Shown piece by piece: positions 1 through 5,087 of a stretch of 6,038 nucleotides of DNA. The notes under the pieces were generated by a model. The model had not been told where the DNA came from. It did not search any database and saw only the letters and a list, made by a program, of their open reading frames with translations. Made by a program: the position numbers and the translations under genes. Every line of letters starts with the position of its first letter. The first letter of the stretch is position 1. Origin of the DNA: Gammaproteobacteria bacterium RIFCSPHIGHO2_12_FULL_45_12 (GTDB lineage Bacteria; Pseudomonadota; Gammaproteobacteria; DSM-16500). The stretch lies in assembly GCA_001801665.1 (NCBI GenBank), contig MGYH01000028.1:23132-29169 (forward strand). The letters are read 5' to 3'.

Positions 1-382
1 AATAACGATAATTCGTACCGAAAGTTTTTTCTATCCGCTTAGCGATAATTTTTCCAATCGATCGATGCCCATTTTCCATGGCGGATAGGTTCGCTTGCGT
101 GACATCAATTTTTTTTGCAAAAGCAGCTTGCGATAAGTTTTCGCGTAATCGGAGACCTTTCAGCAGGGCACCGGCTTTTGTGTATTTCTTATCGAGCTTA
201 TCAAAAATATTTTTTATAGTGGCGGGGGTTTTTGAAGTTGCTTTAGTAGCCTTTTCGCTCTCTACCACATATTTATTTGCTATCGTTTTTGGAATAGCAT
301 AAGTCGTATGCTGATGCGATATATACAACATCGAACCTTGGCTATGTGCACTAATAGGGTGCTTTTTCGTGTGTGCCGACAT
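1..382 (-). CDS. XRE-family antitoxin (HigA-like), C-terminus cut by window edge
   Basis: Likely DNA-binding antitoxin that neutralises the adjacent RelE-like toxin and represses their shared promoter. My reading of the minus strand gives 127 codons without a stop, ending at the window edge. Residues about 20-40 (LYISHQHTTYAIPKTIANKY) form a short N-terminal segment, followed by a linker and then KAGALLKGLRLRENLSQAAF (69-88). A helix-turn-helix covers about 74-122, with the usual recognition-helix and turn elements (VTQANLSAMENG). The ATG at 380-382 has GAGG six bases upstream. An alternative in-frame ATG at 329-331 starts at Met18 and has a weaker AAGG four bases away. The first 11 codons of the long version are an out-of-frame reading of the toxin's ancestral tail, so the shorter start may be the original one. 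The HTH assignment is firm. The pairing rests on gene order and on my memory of similar pairs in Legionellales. Confidence 0.85.
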   Translation of the reverse strand, partial: MSAHTKKHPISAHSQGSMLYISHQHTTYAIPKTIANKYVVESEKATKATSKTPATIKNIFDKLDKKYTKAGALLKGLRLRENLSQAAFAKKIDVTQANLSAMENGHRSIGKIIAKRIEKTFGTNYRY

Positions 383-383
383 A

Positions 384-644
384 TCATACCTCAATTATCT
401 TTCGTTTTTTATCGACTACTTCCCAGCAACAAACATAGGTGGGTTTACCGCTTTGTAAGTGACAATGCCTCTTATCGCCTTTTATTCCACGCAATTTGCC
501 ATAGTTTGGCCATTCCGAAACTGCGGGTCCCTTTGTGGCTAAATCCATAAATAGCAACCTGAGCTTAAGCATAATTTTTTCACTTAATTTAGCTGCCTGC
601 TTATCTGCTACTTTGGTGGAGTTAATTGTCCAGTTTATACTCAT
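384..644 (-). CDS. RelE/HigB-like toxin, probably truncated by a premature TGA
   Basis: Small basic protein of 86 residues resembling RelE/ParE-superfamily toxins, which in this branch are expected to act on translation by cleaving mRNA. Visible landmarks are the N-terminal helices (residues 10-36), KGPAVSEWPNYGKL (38-51), the conserved-looking RHCHLQSGKPTYVCCWEV (59-76) and the last strand KIIEV (82-86). The frame stops at TGA (384-386). Read on in the same frame, the next ten codons give YVGTHEKAPY and then TAG (351-353). As I recall, that is the usual C-terminal tail of this toxin family, so full length would be about 97 residues. The gene therefore looks like a recent nonsense mutant, possibly inactive. 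The antitoxin start lies one base after the TGA. The start ATG has only a weak AAAGA ribosome-binding site. Activity of the 86-residue form is unknown. Confidence 0.8.
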   Translation of the reverse strand: MSINWTINSTKVADKQAAKLSEKIMLKLRLLFMDLATKGPAVSEWPNYGKLRGIKGDKRHCHLQSGKPTYVCCWEVVDKKRKIIEV

Positions 645-664
645 AGTATATATCTTTTATTGAA

Positions 665-685
665 ATATATCAAATTTTGATATAT
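665..685. promoter_or_regulatory. Palindromic operator candidate of the RelE/XRE toxin-antitoxin pair
   Basis: A perfect 10-bp inverted repeat, ATATATCAAA and its complement, is separated by one base. It lies 20 bases upstream of the toxin start. Minus-strand promoter elements overlap it: CTGTCA (689-694) with TATATT (664-669) at 19-bp spacing, or TTGATA (668-673) with TATACT (645-650) at 17-bp spacing. The second pair would start transcription inside the toxin gene, so the first fits better despite its long spacer. XRE antitoxins commonly repress from such palindromes. The binding role is inferred from position and symmetry. Confidence 0.5.
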
Positions 686-691
686 CGTTGA

Positions 692-729
692 CAGCGATTC
701 CCGCTGAACACTACGCGCGGGAATCGCTG
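692..729. repeat. 13-bp inverted repeat with 12-base loop, REP-like
   Basis: The arms CAGCGATTCCCGC (692-704) and GCGGGAATCGCTG (717-729) pair perfectly around a 12-base loop. The core ATTCCCGC...GCGGGAAT resembles the dispersed palindromes seen in many proteobacterial genomes. Neither side has a T-run, so it does not look like a rho-independent terminator. A genome-wide copy count would be needed to call it a REP element. Confidence 0.6.
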
Positions 730-763
730 GTGAAATTATCAAATGATGCTGTTAGAGAGCTGG

Positions 764-888
764 GTGGGGCTATGCACCATTAAAGCTACGGGAACCTAGC
801 GCATCAATTAGGTGCGATTGTAAGCTCAGAGGTTGGAGTAGGAACATCAATAATGCTTTGTTTTCCGATAAAAAAACGCAGTGAGTGA
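764..888 (+). pseudogene. Remnant of a histidine kinase ATPase domain (C-terminal end)
   Basis: Two plus-strand frames together resemble the end of a HATPase_c domain. In one frame 767-790 reads GLCTIKAT, comparable to the G2-box region GLYHAKAT of related kinases. In another frame 808-867 reads LGAIVSSEVGVGTSIMLCFP, the typical closing beta strands with the SEVGVGTSI motif, followed by a few lysines and TGA (886-888). A TAG at 797-799 and the frame change show that it is broken. Everything upstream (sensor, phosphoacceptor, N-box) is missing. Behind the stop, GAGTGAGAG precedes ATGACACTGATC (894-905), which could be the start of a lost response-regulator gene. The kinase assignment rests on short motifs only. 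Confidence 0.5.
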
Positions 889-942
889 GAGATATGACAC
901 TGATCAGACCGTCAAATAACAACATGACGAGGCACTAGTATA

Positions 943-986
943 AATCTGGCGATGGGACTCAAACCCGCGACCTGCTGATGACAAAA
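943..986 (-). pseudogene. tRNA-Thr(TGT)-like 3' half, degenerate
   Basis: The minus strand reads TTTTGTCATCAGCAGGTCGC, then GGGTTTGAGTCCC and ATCGCCAGAT. This matches the order anticodon loop with TGT, 3' anticodon-stem strand, variable loop AGGTC, T-arm and acceptor strand of bacterial tRNA-Thr. The 5' half is absent: no D-arm and no matching 5' anticodon stem lie upstream. The lower T-stem pairs are also degraded. It cannot fold as a working tRNA. A 3'-half tRNA copy is what an integrating element leaves at its attachment site, so it may be an att scar. That origin is inferred. Confidence 0.45.
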
Positions 987-1129
987 CATCGAGGAGCAAA
1001 TTATTACCATAAAAGGCAATAGGAACCCATAATAAAATCAATGTATTAACTTAGAAACCACATTGTGGGTCATTGTCAATTCATGTGATGTGTTGGCTGG
1101 GAGTGCCTCAAAAGTGGCTACGCCGCGTC

Positions 1130-1157
1130 TTGATATGGTACTATTTTCTGGTACTAT
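1130..1157 (+). promoter_or_regulatory. hicAB promoter with 9-bp direct repeats
   Basis: TTGATA (1130-1135) and TACTAT (1152-1157) are spaced by 16 bases. The sequence TGGTACTAT occurs twice (1136-1144 and 1149-1157), 13 bases apart, and the second copy covers the -10 element. This is a plausible site for HicB, whose C-terminus is a ribbon-helix-helix. The -10 ends six bases before the hicA ATG, so transcription would start at or next to the start codon. Elements were called by eye. Confidence 0.45.
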
Positions 1158-1163
1158 GCTACA

Positions 1164-1418
1164 ATGAATAAAAAGCATCGAAAAACATTAGAGCAAATTT
1201 TTCAGCAACCCGTTCACGCGGGCATAGTCTGGAAGGACATTGAGGCGTTGCTCAAAGCCTTAAATGCTGAAATATCAGAAGGAAGTGGCTCGCGGGTGAG
1301 GATTGCATTAAATGGCGTACGCGCTATTTTTCATCGCCCCCACCCCCATAAAGAAACAGATAAAGGCGCTGTCGTTTCAATGAGGCGATTTTTAAAAGAG
1401 GCAGGTATCACATGTTGA
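1164..1418 (+). CDS. hicA: HicA-family toxin (mRNA interferase)
   Basis: An 84-residue protein of the HicA type, a small double-stranded-RNA-binding-like fold that cleaves mRNA and arrests translation until HicB binds it. It starts with MNKKHRKTLEQIFQQPV, followed by WKDIEALLKALNAEISEGSG (23-42), the strand VRIALNG (45-51) and the conserved end RPHPHKETDKGAVVSMRRFL (58-77). This subgroup has GSGSRVR where classical HicA proteins carry GSH with the catalytic histidine. His57, His60 and His62 remain available. Length is normal and no frame damage is seen. The ATG has no Shine-Dalgarno sequence, consistent with a leaderless message. The hicB start overlaps its last seven bases, which points to translational coupling. 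Confidence 0.92.
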   Translation: MNKKHRKTLEQIFQQPVHAGIVWKDIEALLKALNAEISEGSGSRVRIALNGVRAIFHRPHPHKETDKGAVVSMRRFLKEAGITC

Positions 1419-1738
1419 TATATAAAGGCTATATAGGTCATGTCGAGTTTGACGATGAGGCCGATATTTTTCACGGCGAAGTGATCAATACGCGTGATGT
1501 AATCACTTTCCAAGGAAAAACTGTTGCCAAAATCAAAAAAGCTTTTCGTGAATCAGTCAATGATTATTTAGCTTTCTGCAAAGAGCGCAACGAAGAACCA
1601 GAAAAACCTTTTTCTGGAAAATTTAATCTTCGCCTTGACCCTGAATTACATCGCCAAGTTTATATTGCTGCACGAGCGCACAAAATAAGCTTAAATCAGT
1701 GGATAGCTGAGGCGATTAACCATCATATTCAGGAATAG
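1412..1738 (+). CDS. hicB: HicB-family antitoxin
   Basis: A 108-residue antitoxin with the two usual HicB parts. Residues 1-60 form the degenerate RNase-H-like domain (YKGYIGHVEFDDEADIFHGE, then FQGKTVAKIKKAFRESVNDY) that binds the toxin. Residues 70-108 (KFNLRLDPELHRQVYIAARA, then SLNQWIAEAI) form a ribbon-helix-helix DNA-binding domain typical of autorepressing HicB proteins. The 7-base overlap with hicA and the conserved order toxin-antitoxin support a functional pair. The direct repeats in front of hicA are its likely operator. The gene is complete, and nothing in it looks damaged. Confidence 0.93.
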   Translation: MLIYKGYIGHVEFDDEADIFHGEVINTRDVITFQGKTVAKIKKAFRESVNDYLAFCKERNEEPEKPFSGKFNLRLDPELHRQVYIAARAHKISLNQWIAEAINHHIQE

Positions 1739-1743
1739 CCTCT

Positions 1744-1800
1744 TTAGCTGTTTGTCTCGAATTATTTGAAGGTAATATAGTCATTGGAAGAAACAGCTAA
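1744..1800. repeat. 10-bp inverted repeat behind hicB
   Basis: TTAGCTGTTT (1744-1753) and its exact complement AAACAGCTAA (1791-1800) enclose 37 bases directly after the hicB stop. It could be a weak transcript-end structure, but no T-run follows, so I do not call a terminator. Confidence 0.3.
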
Positions 1801-1877
1801 GATAGTGTTGTACACATTGCATTGTCATAAACTTTACTATGATGCACCCATCAGCAAACTACAAGGCGAAGCCAACT

Positions 1878-2555
1878 ATGCCAAGAACAATTCTATGCTA
1901 CGGCGATTCCAATACGTGGGGGTATATTCCATCTAGATCAGATAACTATCAACCAGCATCACGCTACAAGCGTCACGAAAGATGGACCGGAATTTTGCAG
2001 GTGCTGCTGAATTCTAAATATCTTATTGTAGAAGAAGGATTGAACAGTCGAACAACACATATTGATTACTTTCACATGCCGGACCGGAACGGCAAAACGT
2101 ATTTGCCGTCCTGTTTATATTCTCACGCTCCAATAGATCTCGTGATACTGGCTTTAGGTGGAAATGACGCCAAAAGCTACTTTAACAGCACACCAGAAGA
2201 TATCACGGCGGGCATGGGCGACCTGATTAATATTATCCAGTCATCGTCTTATGGCCCCGAGATGAGTACGTCACCAAGAGTACTCATTATAACGCCGCCC
2301 ATCCCGCTTCCAGTTGCTGAGGAGTGCGTGGATGAAAATGGTGTGCTTTTTTTTAATGGTGGAATCGAGAAAATAAAAAAATTGCCACTTTTATTTGAAA
2401 AACTTGCCAACGAAAAAACGTGTGAATTTCTTAATCTAGCTGAAGATATTAGGCCATCGAGTGTTGATGGTATCCATTATGAGAAAGAGGCACATCGAAA
2501 GTTTGCTGTTAGGGTTGAAGAGAAAACTAAGCTAATTTTTGGAGATAGGTATTAG
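1878..2555 (+). CDS. SGNH/GDSL hydrolase, MsAcT-like arylesterase/acyltransferase
   Basis: A 225-residue serine esterase of the SGNH fold. It closely resembles the Mycobacterium smegmatis acyltransferase MsAcT as I remember it, an enzyme that hydrolyses small esters and transfers acyl groups to alcohols in water. Block I is ILCYGDSNTWGY (nucleophile Ser11). Then come RWTGILQVLL (35-44), block II EEGLNSRTT (52-60, Gly54), YLPSCLYSHAPIDLVI (75-90) and block III LGGNDAKSYF (93-102, Asn96). Block V is DGIHY with Asp197 and His200. All catalytic residues are present. I chose the ATG at 1878 because family proteins start two or three residues before ILC(Y/F)GDS. An in-frame ATG at 1839 would add 13 residues of no visible family resemblance, and a TATGAT at 1838-1843 could be the -10 box. 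No signal peptide is visible, so it is cytoplasmic. The natural substrate is unknown. Confidence 0.9.
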   Translation: MPRTILCYGDSNTWGYIPSRSDNYQPASRYKRHERWTGILQVLLNSKYLIVEEGLNSRTTHIDYFHMPDRNGKTYLPSCLYSHAPIDLVILALGGNDAKSYFNSTPEDITAGMGDLINIIQSSSYGPEMSTSPRVLIITPPIPLPVAEECVDENGVLFFNGGIEKIKKLPLLFEKLANEKTCEFLNLAEDIRPSSVDGIHYEKEAHRKFAVRVEEKTKLIFGDRY

Positions 2556-2579
2556 GCCTAGGCCTAGCACAACGCCTAG
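2553..2579. repeat. Triple GCCTAG motif with 14-bp palindrome
   Basis: GCCTAG occurs at 2556, 2562 and 2574. Bases 2553-2566 (TAGGCCTAGGCCTA) are a perfect palindrome beginning at the hydrolase stop codon, and CTAGGC (2558-2563) can also pair with GCCTAG (2574-2579). It may form a small hairpin at the transcript end but lacks a T-run. Confidence 0.35.
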
Positions 2580-2599
2580 CCGCACTGGGTTACACAAAG

Positions 2600-2665
2600 A
2601 AATAGAAAATCTTGCATTATTAAAGACAGAACTGTATTGTTCGCATATGCATCTATTTTCTATTT
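2600..2665. repeat. 11-bp inverted repeat upstream of the small ORF
   Basis: AAATAGAAAAT (2600-2610) and its exact complement ATTTTCTATTT (2655-2665) enclose 44 bases. Inside are the smaller palindromes ACAGAACTGT and GCATATGC. The right arm ends one base before the ATG of the small ORF. It could be a folded leader or a protein-binding region. In AT-rich DNA such arms can also arise by chance. Confidence 0.35.
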
Positions 2666-2666
2666 T

Positions 2667-2816
2667 ATGAAATTTATTTGTATGATTCTAATAGTTTTTT
2701 TGTACACGACCAAAAAGCTGTCTTGCCCGCCCACGTGGCAACCATCCATAAACGCTGCCATGTACGAAGCAGGATTTTATAAAAATATCAGTGAGTTACA
2801 ATTTTTGGTCATGTAA
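2667..2816 (+). CDS. Possible 49-residue secreted or membrane peptide
   Basis: An uninterrupted ATG-to-TAA frame. It starts MKFICMILIVFLYTTKK, a short positive start followed by about 12 hydrophobic residues, like a signal peptide or membrane anchor. It continues with LSCPPTWQPSINAAMYEAGF and ends SELQFLVM. The second half has a protein-like composition (Pro, Trp, Tyr, Ala, Gly) and a locally higher GC content, as if truly coding. No Shine-Dalgarno sequence precedes the ATG, which speaks against efficient translation. Alternatively the second half is the surviving C-terminus of a lost gene and the hydrophobic start is a chance reading of T-rich DNA. I recognise no family. It sits 48 bases upstream of the hydrolase/binding-protein/kinase operon on the same strand. 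Confidence 0.3.
   Translation: MKFICMILIVFLYTTKKLSCPPTWQPSINAAMYEAGFYKNISELQFLVM
2708..2810. repeat. 9-bp inverted repeat bounding a 103-base segment
   Basis: GACCAAAAA (2708-2716) and TTTTTGGTC (2802-2810) are exact complements and enclose the more GC-rich, protein-like part of the small ORF. The layout could be that of a very small mobile-element scar, but I see no clear target-site duplication. A chance origin is possible. Confidence 0.3.
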
Positions 2817-2864
2817 AGAGAAAATTTTTAGTTTGCCATACGCTAACAAAAATAAGGGCTATCA

Positions 2865-3719
2865 ATGCAACATCTATCACTGAATAAATTCTATTGTAAC
2901 CGAGAAATAGCCTGTCGTTTTCTCCGTTCCCCATCAAAAAATGAATTGCTTATCCTAACCATCCCAGGTGGCCCTTGTCTGAGCGGATTCTATCTTGATC
3001 AGTTTCTAATGACATTGGCAGAGAGGTCTCACCTATTGGTAAATGTTGGCATTCTGGATTTACCCAATCATGGTGATTCAGTGATAGCAGGAAGTTCATT
3101 GCCATTAACCTATCAGCGTTGTGTTGAAATGATTGATACGGTGTTACATGAAGTTCAAACTGAATGCGGAAAATTAGTGTTATTTGGGCAATCATTTGGT
3201 GCGCGCGTTTCGTTTGATTTGCTTGCGACTAGCGACGTGCAGATTGATGGAGTAGTTTTGGCTGGGTTTCCTGCTGAATTTGAAATGTCATCCGATTTGA
3301 TGATGAAGATTGGAATGCTTGATCTAGAATCAACGACAACATTAGAAAATCAAAATGACGTGTTTGCCAGAAATTGGTCAAAGATTCTGACACTTTATAC
3401 ATACTCGCCGCTACCCGAAAATATATTCAAAGCGTTAGCATCAAGTCTAAAAAGAAGCGGGAATGAAAATCTTTTAAATAATATTCCAGAATTTGAAGCA
3501 ATGGCTGAAAAACTAAAATCTAAATCAAGCATTTCTCCGGTTGCCGTTATTCAAGGCGATGCTGATGGAGTTGTGCCGGATAATAATCTTTCAAAACTTA
3601 AGGCGAACATACCCTCGGCTGATTTTTACGAATTTAAGAATTGTGGGCATTTTCCAATGGTTGAGCAAGAAGATGAAACATTGCGAGTATTTACGCAATT
3701 ACTTTCTAAGGTTGTTTAA
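2865..3719 (+). CDS. Alpha/beta hydrolase
   Basis: A 284-residue serine hydrolase with the whole alpha/beta-fold signature. The oxyanion loop is IPGGPCLSG (33-41). The DLPNHGDS segment (65-72) matches the D-x-x-G-x-G-x-S region. The nucleophile elbow is GQSFGA with Ser110. The acid turn is QGDADGVVP with Asp234, and the catalytic histidine sits in CGHFPMVEQ (His262). A helical cap lies between about 139 and 220. There is no signal peptide or membrane segment, so it should act in the cytoplasm. The start is supported by AAGGG about six bases upstream. The stop codon directly abuts the next start, so it is the first gene of a three-gene operon with a binding-protein-like membrane protein and a sensor kinase. 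The substrate cannot be told from sequence. Making, modifying or degrading a signal sensed by its neighbours is a guess from context. Confidence 0.88.
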   Translation: MQHLSLNKFYCNREIACRFLRSPSKNELLILTIPGGPCLSGFYLDQFLMTLAERSHLLVNVGILDLPNHGDSVIAGSSLPLTYQRCVEMIDTVLHEVQTECGKLVLFGQSFGARVSFDLLATSDVQIDGVVLAGFPAEFEMSSDLMMKIGMLDLESTTTLENQNDVFARNWSKILTLYTYSPLPENIFKALASSLKRSGNENLLNNIPEFEAMAEKLKSKSSISPVAVIQGDADGVVPDNNLSKLKANIPSADFYEFKNCGHFPMVEQEDETLRVFTQLLSKVV

Positions 3720-5084
3720 GTGGCTTTTCGAAAATTGAAGTCGTCATATTACATTATGACGGCATTATTGTTTTTCTTTATTGTGTCGCTCTTGATATAT
3801 CGCTATTCAAGCAAAACCGATAGCGTTGAACCATTGCAAGTTCAATTTGCCTATGCAGTAACCTCGATCAATCCTGCCATATATGACGACTGGGAAAGTG
3901 GATTCATAGGCAATCATATATATTACCGGTTGCTACCAGAAGAGGACAAACCTTGGATACCATATGTTACAAAAAATGTGTCTATTAAATGCCGTGATCC
4001 ACGATCAGCGACGCTGAATGACGCATGCAAGGTTATTAGAATTTCATTTAAAGCAAAACAGTTTGTAGATTGCTTAAATCGTGTTTACACTGTTGATGAT
4101 ATCAGGCATGAATTTGAAGAAATTCTTAATTTAAAAAGATGGATACTGCCAAAATGGAAATCGTGTGGTAAAAATGATGATATATGCGTTGAAGGTAAAT
4201 ATATTCCAGATCAGCTCCGACGTTTGCACGGAACATCTTTCCGATTTGGCTGGTCAAGATCACAAAAAAATGATGGCACCTATGGTTCTGGTCCATATTG
4301 TTTGAAAGGGAATTTTAACCGGAATGGTAATCTTACTGTAGGTACGCTGATCTCAAATTCAAAAAAGGTCAAATTACCTGATATCAAATTCCATACATCC
4401 CAAAATAAGGATAATCAATTCAATTTTGCAATATATGGTAACAAAGGACTACTGACTAAAAACAGGAAAAATGTTCAGGTTCATACCCCATTAGCATATT
4501 ATGTGATAACGAATCCTCAGTTAGATAGTTATTATTTACCATGGAATTCAAACGGATCGAAAAACATCATTCATGATGCACTGACAGAGAAGGATGTGTT
4601 TTTTTCAGAGACGCCTCAATTTGTAAAATTTGCACCAGAGGGTGGTGCGCTAAGGAAAATACGTAAACTTAAATATACAGCGTCACTAGAATTTGTAATT
4701 CCAGATTATTTGCCAGGATGTGAAAAGCTGGCTGATTCTCTGAATGTAAAATGGAAGAAATATGGCAATGTTAAGGCAAGATGTACTGACATTGTTGATT
4801 ATGTTGTGAAGAACGTGATTGAAAAAAGGAACCGATGGGATGGTTTTTTTGTCGGCATATCAGCATCTGATCCAAGTCGTGAGTCACTTCGCTATCAATA
4901 TTTTACACCTAATTCGCCAAGCAGTTGGACGTATGATTATCCTTATCCCGATAACCTGTATTATTTGGTTGGAATAGGGCAATCACTTGCGACAGTAGAT
5001 GGTGAGAGGATATGCAGTATGCGACCTAATCCACTTGGTTTAAGCAATATATTTATAACTGATTTACTACCGTGCAATGGATAA
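3720..5084 (+). CDS. Membrane-anchored SBP_bac_5-like (oligopeptide-binding) protein
   Basis: A 454-residue protein beginning with GTG directly after the hydrolase stop, with AAGG eight bases upstream. A basic start (RKLK) and one membrane helix (about 11-27) place the rest in the periplasm. There is no lipobox cysteine and no obvious cleavage site, so it is probably tethered. The body weakly follows extracellular solute-binding family 5: FAYAVTSINPAIYDDWESGF (43-62), IYYRLLPEEDKPWIPYV (67-83), FKAKQFVDCLNRVYTVDDIR (110-129, like the F-x-D-G-x-x-x-T-x-x-D-V motif), YGSGPYCLKG (188-197), and WDGFFVGISASDPSRESLRY near the C-terminus. It is shorter than typical 500-550-residue members and carries ten cysteines, unusual for the family and suggestive of disulfides (for example 91/103 and 149/156). 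No transporter permease or ATPase genes accompany it in the window. It is three bases from a sensor kinase, so a receptor role is more likely than transport. The fold assignment is moderate. Confidence 0.65.
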   Translation: MAFRKLKSSYYIMTALLFFFIVSLLIYRYSSKTDSVEPLQVQFAYAVTSINPAIYDDWESGFIGNHIYYRLLPEEDKPWIPYVTKNVSIKCRDPRSATLNDACKVIRISFKAKQFVDCLNRVYTVDDIRHEFEEILNLKRWILPKWKSCGKNDDICVEGKYIPDQLRRLHGTSFRFGWSRSQKNDGTYGSGPYCLKGNFNRNGNLTVGTLISNSKKVKLPDIKFHTSQNKDNQFNFAIYGNKGLLTKNRKNVQVHTPLAYYVITNPQLDSYYLPWNSNGSKNIIHDALTEKDVFFSETPQFVKFAPEGGALRKIRKLKYTASLEFVIPDYLPGCEKLADSLNVKWKKYGNVKARCTDIVDYVVKNVIEKRNRWDGFFVGISASDPSRESLRYQYFTPNSPSSWTYDYPYPDNLYYLVGIGQSLATVDGERICSMRPNPLGLSNIFITDLLPCNG

Positions 5085-5087
5085 TTA

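Larger units (their letters stand above)
645..1163. other. 519-base gene-free region with decayed fragments
   Basis: No intact gene is visible between the two divergent toxin-antitoxin modules. The stretch contains the operator palindrome (665-685), a 13-bp inverted repeat (692-729), a histidine-kinase C-terminal remnant (764-888), a tRNA-Thr-like 3' half on the minus strand (943-986) and the hicAB promoter (1130-1157). I see nothing recognisable in 987-1129. The mix of fragments suggests past integration and deletion events. Confidence 0.6.
2556..2864. other. 309-base intergenic region before the three-gene operon
   Basis: The region contains three separate inverted repeats (2553-2579, 2600-2665, 2708-2810) and one possible 49-codon ORF (2667-2816). 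The promoter of the following operon should lie here. TACAAT at 2797-2802 is the best -10 candidate, but I found no convincing -35 for it. Confidence 0.5.

Noticed and set aside
78..550. Two plus-strand open frames at 78-302 and 308-550
   Set aside because: They lie opposite the antitoxin and toxin genes, whose minus-strand products carry clear family motifs. The plus-strand translations show no recognisable features.
692..729. Inverted repeat as a rho-independent terminator
   Set aside because: The stem is strong but neither strand has a T-run behind it, and no intact gene ends next to it.
943..986. A functional tRNA gene
   Set aside because: Only the 3' half is recognisable. The D-arm, acceptor 5' strand and matching anticodon-stem strand are missing.
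1..1163. CRISPR array or tandem repeat array
   Set aside because: No regularly spaced direct repeats were seen here or elsewhere in the window. All repeats are single inverted pairs or the short hicAB direct repeat.
2950..3195. Minus-strand open frame inside the alpha/beta hydrolase gene
   Set aside because: It is fully antisense to a gene with a complete catalytic triad and has no family features of its own.
3541..3738. Plus-strand open frame overlapping the hydrolase end
   Set aside because: It is a shifted reading of the hydrolase C-terminus, which contains the catalytic Asp and His. It has no own start signal and crosses the junction of two coupled genes.
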